From JBOGWY01 sp050694015 (lineage in GTDB: Bacteria; Actinomycetota; CADDZG01; WHSQ01): a stretch of 25,858 nt of DNA. Each line of letters begins with the position of its first letter. Positions within the stretch are counted from its first letter, which is position 1. Both the position numbers and the translations under genes were made by a program. This document shows, piece after piece, positions 6,990 through 13,228 of this stretch. The stretch is taken from the NCBI GenBank assembly GCA_050694015.1, contig JBOGWY010000100.1:1-25858 (forward strand). Reading direction: 5' to 3'. The notes beneath the pieces were generated by a model. The model was not told the DNA's origin. It saw only the letters and a program-made list of their open reading frames with translations, and did no database searches.

Positions 6990-9580
6990 GGCCGCGCCGG
7001 CTCGAACTGAAAGGCTTCACCGCGTTCCGCGACGAGCTCGAGATCGACTTCGACGGCCTCGATCTGTTCGCGTTGTGGGGGCCGATGGGTTCGGGGAAGT
7101 CGTCGATCCTCGACGCGCTGACCTACGCCCTGTACGGGAAAGTCGAACGCATCGGGACCTCGATGTCGCAGCTCGTGAGCCAAGGGCAGCCGCGCATGTC
7201 GGTGATCCTCGAGTTCGACGTCGCCGAGCAGCGCTACCGGATCGCCCGCTCGACCCCGCTGAAAGGCTCGACGAAGGTGCTGCTCGAACGACACGACGGA
7301 TCCGACTGGCGGACCTTCGGTGAAGGCGCCGACCGGGCGCGCGAGGTTAATAGGACGATCGGCGATCTCATCGGGCTCGACTATCCGGCGTTCACGCGCG
7401 CCGTCCTGCTGCCGCAAGGCAAGTTTGCCGAATTCCTCGTCGGCGATGCCGCCGAGCGCCGCAAGATCCTGACCGAACTCCTGGGCCTCGAGCTGTTCGG
7501 TCGCATGGCCGGCATCGCCCGAGCGACTGCCGACGGTGCCAAGGCCGATGCGGGTGCGCGTCTGTCGCTGCTCGAACAGTACGCGGACGTCGACGACGGG
7601 GCCCTTCAGGCTGCTAAGGACGATGCAACCGTTGCCGGGGCCGTTGCGAAGAAGGCCGTCACGATCGACGAGAGCCTCGCGACCCTCGGCACACGCAGCG
7701 ACGAGATCGAGCGCGAGCTCGTGAGCCTCGACGAGTGCTCCGACGAAGCCACCCAGCTGGCGACGAGACTCGGGCTTGAATCGCAGAAGCTGACGGCGCT
7801 GGCGCAGAAGATCGAGGCCGCGGCCCCCGCGCGCGCGGCCGCCACTAGTGCGGCTGAGGATGCTCGGAAAGCGCATGACGAGGCTGCGGCGAAGCTCGCC
7901 GAGGCCATCGAGCGATGGGGGTCCGGCGAGGCACTCACCGACTTGCGTAGCAAGGTCGATCGGCTCGACGACGCGCTCGGAGACGCCGCCACCGCCGAAG
8001 CCTCGGCCCGCGCCGCGGATGAGGCACTTGAGAAAGCCACCAAGGATGAAGGATCAGCGCGTGCCGCGGTCGATATCGCCACGACAGCGGCGGCGGAAGC
8101 GGCCCACGAGGAGACCGAACTCGAGACGCGACTCACGCAGGCGGAACGCCGGGATCTCGTGGGGACCCTCGTGCACGATCTCTCCTCGGGAGACCCGTGC
8201 CCCGTCTGCGAACGACCGCTCGAACGCGTTCCCAAGAGTGATGCCGCCGCGCTGAAACGCGCAAAGAAAGATTTGGCCGACGCGCGCGCCAAACACAAGG
8301 GCGCGCGCGAGGCTCAGAGCCGCGCTGAAACCGCGGTCGCAGTGGCGGCACGCGAGGTCACGAGCGCGGGCGAACAGCTCGACCGTTGCAAGGCCGAGCA
8401 CGTCAAGCGGGCCGGGCTCGCGTCCGAACTGCACAAGGCCATCGCAGCATCGTTCGGCGGCAAGATCCCCAAAGACCCTGGAGCCGAGGTTGGCAAGCGC
8501 ATCGAGACCTTGCGAACGTTGACGGACGAGGAAGCCGCGGCCGCGGTCGTACTGAAGGACGCGAACGCATCTCTCGACGCACTGGACCGTGAGAACACTT
8601 CGCTCGCCGCCGAGATGGCGACGATGAAAGGGATCCTGCAGACGATCGCGTTCGACGCATGCATCAAGCGCGCACGTAAGGTCATGCCCGAACTGAAGAC
8701 CGAGGCGTTCCCCGCTTCCTTGCCGGACGACCCCAATGAGCTTGCCGCGATCACGACGCGGGGCGCCGATGCCTTGCACGAAGTAGCCCACGAACTCGGC
8801 GCTCGAAAAAAAGAACGCCTGTCGGAGCGCTCGTCGCTGGTGGACGTCGCGCTCGAGCAGATCGCGCCGGTGCTCTCGGAAGAGATCGAGCTACCGCGCG
8901 CCGAGTTGCCGGAGCTGCTCGCGTCGTTCCGGGCGCTGGCTCGCGATCTCGAGAAGGCCGCCGCGGCGGCGGCCGAGCGCGTGAAGGCGATCGAGAGTGA
9001 CCTCTCTAAGAAGGCCGCCCTAGAGAAAGAGGTCGCCGAGAAACGGAACATCGACGCGACCTACCGCGCGCTGGCGAAGGAATTGAGCGGCAACCACATC
9101 GTCGACTACCTCCAGAGCGAGGCGTTGATCGCTCTGGCGGCAGCGGGTGCGGATCGGCTCTCGTACCTGTCCGCCGGGCGCTACCGGCTCGCGTACGAAG
9201 ACGACGAGTTCTACGTGATCGACGCGTGGAACGGCGAAGAACGTCGCAGCGTGCGCACGCTGTCGGGTGGCGAGACGTTCCTGGCGTCACTGGCGCTGGC
9301 GCTCGCGCTGTCCGACGAGGTCAAGAACCTCGCCGTCACGGATAAGGCACCGATCGAGAGCCTGTTCCTCGACGAAGGTTTCGGTTCGCTCGACGCGGAG
9401 ACGCTCGACACGGTGGTGAGCGCGATCGAGCAACTCGGCGGCGACGGACGCATGGTGGGAGTCATCACTCACGTCGCCGACGTCGCCGACCGGCTCCCGG
9501 TCAAGCTCGTCGTCACCAAATCGCCCCGCGGCTCCCACATCGACCGCGAGGTCCAGGCCGGGGTTGAACTGGTGGGATGA
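6986..9580 (+). CDS. sbcC: SbcC / Rad50 DNA-repair ATPase
   Basis: This SMC-like ATPase, 864 residues, partners SbcD/Mre11 in processing DNA double-strand ends and hairpins. The Walker A motif is GPMGSGKSS (32-40) and the Q-loop glutamine is Q144 (LLPQGKF). A long Ala/Glu/Lys/Arg-rich coiled coil runs on both sides of the zinc hook CPVC (405-408), followed by an ABC signature LSGGE (759-763) and Walker B LFLDEGFGSLD (D796, E797). The total length is on the short side for SbcC, which implies a shorter coiled-coil arm. The GTG start overlaps the sbcD stop as GTGA. The internal coiled-coil region is A/G/C-biased, which generates many spurious overlapping reading frames. Confidence 0.95.
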   Translation: MRPRRLELKGFTAFRDELEIDFDGLDLFALWGPMGSGKSSILDALTYALYGKVERIGTSMSQLVSQGQPRMSVILEFDVAEQRYRIARSTPLKGSTKVLLERHDGSDWRTFGEGADRAREVNRTIGDLIGLDYPAFTRAVLLPQGKFAEFLVGDAAERRKILTELLGLELFGRMAGIARATADGAKADAGARLSLLEQYADVDDGALQAAKDDATVAGAVAKKAVTIDESLATLGTRSDEIERELVSLDECSDEATQLATRLGLESQKLTALAQKIEAAAPARAAATSAAEDARKAHDEAAAKLAEAIERWGSGEALTDLRSKVDRLDDALGDAATAEASARAADEALEKATKDEGSARAAVDIATTAAAEAAHEETELETRLTQAERRDLVGTLVHDLSSGDPCPVCERPLERVPKSDAAALKRAKKDLADARAKHKGAREAQSRAETAVAVAAREVTSAGEQLDRCKAEHVKRAGLASELHKAIAASFGGKIPKDPGAEVGKRIETLRTLTDEEAAAAVVLKDANASLDALDRENTSLAAEMATMKGILQTIAFDACIKRARKVMPELKTEAFPASLPDDPNELAAITTRGADALHEVAHELGARKKERLSERSSLVDVALEQIAPVLSEEIELPRAELPELLASFRALARDLEKAAAAAAERVKAIESDLSKKAALEKEVAEKRNIDATYRALAKELSGNHIVDYLQSEALIALAAAGADRLSYLSAGRYRLAYEDDEFYVIDAWNGEERRSVRTLSGGETFLASLALALALSDEVKNLAVTDKAPIESLFLDEGFGSLDAETLDTVVSAIEQLGGDGRMVGVITHVADVADRLPVKLVVTKSPRGSHIDREVQAGVELVG

Positions 9581-9603
9581 CGCCGCGACGCGGACCGCTC
9601 TGA

Positions 9604-9638
9604 GGAACTCTGCCCACCACTCCGGTGGGTAAAGCTCC
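9604..9638. terminator. Hairpin between convergent sbcC and phosphoesterase genes
   Basis: Arms at 9604-9618 and 9624-9638 enclose a five-base loop (9619-9623). The inner six pairs (CCCACC/GGTGGG) are perfect and the outer nine contain mismatches or G-T pairs. Read on the minus strand the stem pairs better: two of the three irregular positions become G-U wobbles. That favours use by the minus-strand phosphoesterase gene, with possible use by sbcC as well. No T-tract is present. Confidence 0.5.
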
Positions 9639-9655
9639 CGAACCCGTTCGCCGGT

Positions 9656-11119
9656 CTACTCGATGTAATGCAGGAAGTCGGCCGCTCGCCGCGAGGTCGT
9701 GGCGAGCTCTTCGTACAGCTCGGTGGTGTCGTCGTCGAGCTCGCAGGTTCGGCCCTCGAGGATCAGCTTGCGGTCGGCCGGAGTGCCTTGCTGGTCGACG
9801 TCAAACGCGTTGAGCATCGCGTCGGCGCCGCAGTCCCGGCGCGTCATGCAGTCGAGCCCATAGATCGTTTCCATGAGCTTCAGGACCGACGAGAATTCGT
9901 AGATCGTGGAATCGACGTAGCCCTGCTTCGCCCACGGCGAGATGATCAAGAGTGGCACGCGGGGGCCGAGACCCATGATGTCGTAGTGCGGCGGCGGGAC
10001 GTGATCGAAGAAGCCGCCGAAGTCATCCCACAGGATGATGATCGCGGTCTTGTCCCAGTACTCCGAGCGCATGATCGCGTTGACGTGATGGATGGTCCAG
10101 TTCTCGCCCATGCACACGCTGGAGCCGCCAGGGTGCTCGTTGAAGCCCGTCCCAGGCACGACCCACGAGACCTTCCGCAGCTCACCGCTTTCGATGTCCT
10201 CGAGGAAGTTCTCCTCGGGTACAACGTTCTCATCCCAGTAGCGAGAGTTGTAGATGTGCTCGATCGCGGCCATCGCGTTCATCCAGGAGCCGTCGTCCGC
10301 GTAGTAACGCCATGAGATCCCATGCCGCGTGAGCTGGTCGGGTAACACCTCGAAGTCGAAGCAGGGCCACACGGACTCCCAGTAACGCTTGATCGCGTCG
10401 ACGTCCGCCTCCTCTTCCAGTCGCATCAGGTCGTCGCGCTCCTGGGTGCTCAGCTTGCGGAAGCGGGCGACGTGCTCCGACTTGTCGGCGCAATAGCCAC
10501 CCGGAACCTGATCCTTGTCCCGCCGCTTGTTCGACGCGACCCGGCCCGACTGAGCGGCAACGGTGTAGAGGTGCTCGGGGAACGTCGGGCCGTACATGGA
10601 CGCAAACATCCGGTCGCCGAGAACGAACTCGTTGGCATATCTCCAGTACGCGGGGATACCGGAGCGCGGGAATGTCGTGAAGCCCTCCATCGTGTCGCCG
10701 TTGCGAACGCGGTCGAATCCGTCCATCCGCCCGCCGTTGACCGCGGTGAGCCCGTCGCCGAACACGTGGCCGAGATCGGGCTCGAACACGTCCTTGGCCG
10801 GCTTCAGAGGAACGACGTCACCGGTCGACGTGAGTCCCGACACCGCGCCGTCGGCGCCGGGGTAGCGACCGAAGAAATTGTCGAACGAACGGTTCTCCTT
10901 GACGATGAACACGACATGCTCGATGGGGAAGTCATCCGGAAGCCTGACCTTCGAGGGTGCGGTCGGCCGCGCCCGAGGCGTCCCTAGGATCGTCGGTTCG
11001 CCACGTGCCGCACCCGGCGATCTTTGCGCCGCTCCGGGCGTGCACGCGAACAACGACACGACCGCGACGAGAGCGACGCCGAACGAAGCCCTGACCCACA
11101 TCCATCGGCCTACTCGCAT
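9656..11119 (-). CDS. Lipoprotein phosphoesterase (phospholipase C / acid phosphatase family)
   Basis: A member of the Phosphoesterase family (PF04185), which includes bacterial phospholipases C and AcpA-type acid phosphatases that hydrolyse phosphate monoesters or diesters outside the membrane. The 487-residue protein begins with a lipoprotein signal (lipobox LFAC, Cys26). Family hallmarks are HVVFIVKENRSFDNFFGRYPG (E75-N76 as metal ligands), the MYGPTFPEHLY segment at about 175-185 around the expected catalytic Thr/Ser, HHVNAIMRSEYWDKTAIII, WDDFGGFFDHVPPP with further metal-binding aspartates, and GPRVPLLIISPWA. GGAGGG lies three bases upstream of the ATG. Substrate cannot be deduced. It is divergent from the small secreted protein gene and convergent with sbcC. 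Confidence 0.88.
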   Translation of the reverse strand: MRVGRWMWVRASFGVALVAVVSLFACTPGAAQRSPGAARGEPTILGTPRARPTAPSKVRLPDDFPIEHVVFIVKENRSFDNFFGRYPGADGAVSGLTSTGDVVPLKPAKDVFEPDLGHVFGDGLTAVNGGRMDGFDRVRNGDTMEGFTTFPRSGIPAYWRYANEFVLGDRMFASMYGPTFPEHLYTVAAQSGRVASNKRRDKDQVPGGYCADKSEHVARFRKLSTQERDDLMRLEEEADVDAIKRYWESVWPCFDFEVLPDQLTRHGISWRYYADDGSWMNAMAAIEHIYNSRYWDENVVPEENFLEDIESGELRKVSWVVPGTGFNEHPGGSSVCMGENWTIHHVNAIMRSEYWDKTAIIILWDDFGGFFDHVPPPHYDIMGLGPRVPLLIISPWAKQGYVDSTIYEFSSVLKLMETIYGLDCMTRRDCGADAMLNAFDVDQQGTPADRKLILEGRTCELDDDTTELYEELATTSRRAADFLHYIE

Positions 11120-11256
11120 CGACCCTCCACGGACTTGCGCCGTTACGACTCATGACGTGCGAAGCAGGCGAGACGCTGCATGGAGCGTTTGGTGCGTGCA
11201 GGGATGGAAAGGTTTTCCGGCGAATGCCTCTAACAGGCACTCGCTAGGAGGACGTC

Positions 11257-11781
11257 ATGGCCACGAAGCTCTCGATCGCTCTGAGCGCGGGACTTCTGAT
11301 CGCCGCTGTCGCTCCCCCGGTCCAGGCCGACCCGGTCGTGGTCGCGGAGGAACACGGGATCACCTGCTCGCTCACCGGTGAAGCCAAGCTGAAACCGGGC
11401 CTCAACATGGACGACGGCGAGTACAAGGTCACGTTCACCGGCGAGCTTTCGGACTGCCTCGCAACAGGGGACGCGAGCTCGGGGACCGTCAAAGCCAAGG
11501 CGGTCGGATCCGGCACCTGTGGCCACAACACGACCGAGGGCGTGGCGATGATCAAGTGGGACAACAAGACCAAGACCATCGTGGACTTCTCGACCGAAGG
11601 AGCGGGGGCCACCGTGCTCCTCACCGCGACGGTCACCAAGAGCAACGAGTCGTCGCTGGTCGAAGGCGATGACGCGTTCGGTCTCCTCGTCTTCCAAGCG
11701 GACCCGACCGCGTGCGAGAGCGACGCCGGCGTAACCGAGGCCGGCTTCAACGGACAGGTCGGTGGCGGCAGCCCTCAGTAA
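11257..11781 (+). CDS. Small secreted protein with four cysteines, unknown function
   Basis: The 174-residue product begins with a Sec signal peptide (KLSIALSAGLLIAAVAPPVQA, cleavage likely after QADP or nearby). The mature domain is rich in Thr, Gly and Val with alternating hydrophobic residues, suggesting a beta-sandwich. Cysteines at 37, 67, 88 and 153 could form two disulfides. The pattern SGTVKAKAVGSGTCGHNTTEGVAMIKWD resembles a common type of uncharacterised secreted actinobacterial protein, but I cannot name a family. A strong ribosome-binding site, AGGAGG, lies five bases before the ATG. The gene ends just before a very stable hairpin. Confidence 0.75.
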   Translation: MATKLSIALSAGLLIAAVAPPVQADPVVVAEEHGITCSLTGEAKLKPGLNMDDGEYKVTFTGELSDCLATGDASSGTVKAKAVGSGTCGHNTTEGVAMIKWDNKTKTIVDFSTEGAGATVLLTATVTKSNESSLVEGDDAFGLLVFQADPTACESDAGVTEAGFNGQVGGGSPQ

Positions 11782-11793
11782 GAGCGAGATCGC

Positions 11794-11838
11794 TCCGCGG
11801 AGTTCTACCTACCGTGGGGGTGGGTAGAGCTCCGCGGA
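11794..11838. terminator. Strong bidirectional hairpin terminator
   Basis: Arms at 11794-11813 and 11819-11838 form a 20-pair stem with only two G-T wobbles and a five-base loop. It lies between the convergent secreted-protein gene and the small minus-strand ORF, so it can serve both directions. There is no T-run, as is common in high-GC genomes. The inner part GGTAGAGCTCC resembles the right arm of the 9604-9638 hairpin. Confidence 0.65.
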
Positions 11839-11851
11839 TCGCGGGGACGCG

Positions 11852-12028
11852 CTACGAGCCCGCCTGTCCACCCCCGTGCGGCTGGCCCGGGCGCACGACC
11901 CACGCGTAGGCCTCGGCGAGGCGCAACAACGACTGCGAGTTCTGTTCCTGGTTGAGGACAACGTGGATCTGCTGCAGCAGCTTTGCCTTCACGTTGGATT
12001 CCGACGCGGCCCTGCGGTCCTCCGGCAT
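11852..12028 (-). CDS. Small 58-residue protein of unknown function
   Basis: An unlisted short gene is supported by an excellent ribosome-binding site (AAGGAGGG, six bases before the ATG at 12028) and a good fit between neighbouring features. Reading MPEDRRAASESNVKAKLLQQ and continuing through NSQSLLRLAEAYAWVVRPGQ, it ends in a Gly-rich tail (HGGGQAGS). The middle (about residues 12-46) is probably two amphipathic helices. It has no signal peptide or membrane segment, so it is likely cytoplasmic. TAGGCT (12061-12066, minus strand) could be its own -10 box. It follows the aminotransferase gene by 48 bases in the same direction. I do not recognise it; a helical adaptor or small regulator is a guess only. 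Confidence 0.6.
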   Translation of the reverse strand: MPEDRRAASESNVKAKLLQQIHVVLNQEQNSQSLLRLAEAYAWVVRPGQPHGGGQAGS

Positions 12029-12060
12029 CACGGCCCTCCTTTTGGTCGACGACGGGGGCG

Positions 12061-12066
12061 AGCCTA
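12061..12066 (-). promoter_or_regulatory. -10-like TAGGCT upstream of the 58-residue ORF
   Basis: On the minus strand TAGGCT lies 32 bases upstream of the small ORF start and is the same hexamer as that before nurA. It sits in the gap after the aminotransferase stop codon, so the small gene may have its own promoter. No -35 element is clear. Confidence 0.3.
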
Positions 12067-12076
12067 GAAGATGTGA

Positions 12077-13207
12077 TCAGCTCAGGACTTCGGCTACTCC
12101 TGCCACGACTCGATCGACCATGTCGGTGGTCGCGGTCTTGCCCATCAGGCCGACGCGGATCGCCTTGCCCTGGGTCGGCGTCAGCCCGCCCGAGATCATG
12201 ATCCCGTGGCGGTCGATCAGGTGCTTCTGGATGGCGGCGGGGTCGTCGGTCCACATCGCGACCACCAGGTTCGCCTCGGCGCCCGGAGCGGCAACGTTCT
12301 CGAGCCCCGCGTCGCGCAAACCCTCGCGACAACGCTTGGCAAGATCGGCGCGTTCGGCGACCCAGCTCTCGATGCCCCGCTCGAGGATCCGCTGCATGCT
12401 CGAGAGAAGGGCGAGCATGAGGTTGGTCGGCATCGTGACGGGATGCGGGTGCCACGCGCCCCACTCGCGCCGGTACCAGTCCCACACCTCGAGGTCGAGA
12501 TACCAGGTAGGCGGCTTCTCCCTGCGTGAGTTGACGCGCTCACGACCACCGGGGCTCAGAGCGAGGATGCCCAGGCCGGGTGGCGCCTCGAGTCCCTTCT
12601 GCGTGCTGGTGACGAGGACGTCGATGCCCATCCCGTCGACGTCGACCATTTCCCCGCCAACCGACGCGATGCCGTCGACCATGTAGATCGCACCGGCTCC
12701 GTGCGCGGCGCGGGCGATCTCTTCGATCGGATGGCGGACGCCGGTCGCAGTGTCGACGTGGACGCTCAACACCCCGTCCGCACCCTTTGCCGCTTCGGCC
12801 ACGCGCGCGGGATCGATCGGTGCCCCTACCTCAACCGGTAGCTCGACGACTTCGAGTCGATGCTGCGTCGCCATCTCCATGAGCCGCACGCCGAAGAAAC
12901 CCGTGTTCGGTACGACGACCTTCTGCCCCGGCTCGAAGAGGTTGAACAACGCCGCGTCGAGACAGGTCGTGCCGGTACCGGGCATGAGATAAGGCGGGTC
13001 CTCCGCGCCGAGCAGACGGCCGAGGATCGAGATCGTCTGCTGGTGGAGGTCGGTCCAGATGTCGCCGTAGTGCGCGACGACCTGGCGGCCGAGAACCTCG
13101 AGGTCGTCCTCGTGCAGCTCGCCCGGGCCCGCGATCATGAGCGCGGGCATCTCGTCGGGAAGACCTACACGATCTTCAGCGCCGTCCTGCGCCTTTGCAT
13201 CCGGCAT
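12077..13207 (-). CDS. Class V PLP-dependent aminotransferase (serine/alanine-glyoxylate type)
   Basis: This 376-residue fold-type I aminotransferase transfers an amino group from an amino acid to a keto acid, most likely to glyoxylate. Near the N-terminus is MIAGPGELHEDDL (GPG motif, 27-29); PGTGTT (76-81) binds the cofactor phosphate region; VHVDTATGVRHPI (149-161) corresponds to the HNETSTG motif of the family; MVDGIAS holds D178, which pairs with the pyridine nitrogen; and STQKGLEAPPG holds the Schiff-base lysine K204. RVGLMG near the end is also typical. The ATG at 13207 is only 21 bases from the acylase stop; TAGCAT precedes it by seven bases and there is no clear ribosome-binding site. 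The exact substrates cannot be read from sequence. Confidence 0.88.
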   Translation of the reverse strand: MPDAKAQDGAEDRVGLPDEMPALMIAGPGELHEDDLEVLGRQVVAHYGDIWTDLHQQTISILGRLLGAEDPPYLMPGTGTTCLDAALFNLFEPGQKVVVPNTGFFGVRLMEMATQHRLEVVELPVEVGAPIDPARVAEAAKGADGVLSVHVDTATGVRHPIEEIARAAHGAGAIYMVDGIASVGGEMVDVDGMGIDVLVTSTQKGLEAPPGLGILALSPGGRERVNSRREKPPTWYLDLEVWDWYRREWGAWHPHPVTMPTNLMLALLSSMQRILERGIESWVAERADLAKRCREGLRDAGLENVAAPGAEANLVVAMWTDDPAAIQKHLIDRHGIMISGGLTPTQGKAIRVGLMGKTATTDMVDRVVAGVAEVLS

Positions 13208-13214
13208 GTCTTAG

Positions 13215-13220
13215 ATGCTA
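13215..13220 (-). promoter_or_regulatory. -10-like TAGCAT upstream of the aminotransferase
   Basis: On the minus strand TAGCAT ends seven bases before the ATG, within the short gap after the acylase gene. It could drive a leaderless internal transcript. This rests on pattern and spacing only. Confidence 0.25.
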
Positions 13221-13228
13221 TCCGGCTT

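Noticed and set aside
4131..9580. HerA plus nuclease as a dedicated antiphage defence system
   Set aside because: Known HerA defence pairs carry SIR2, DUF4297 or similar effectors. Here the partners are NurA, Mre11 and Rad50, which point to DNA repair; no other defence gene is near.
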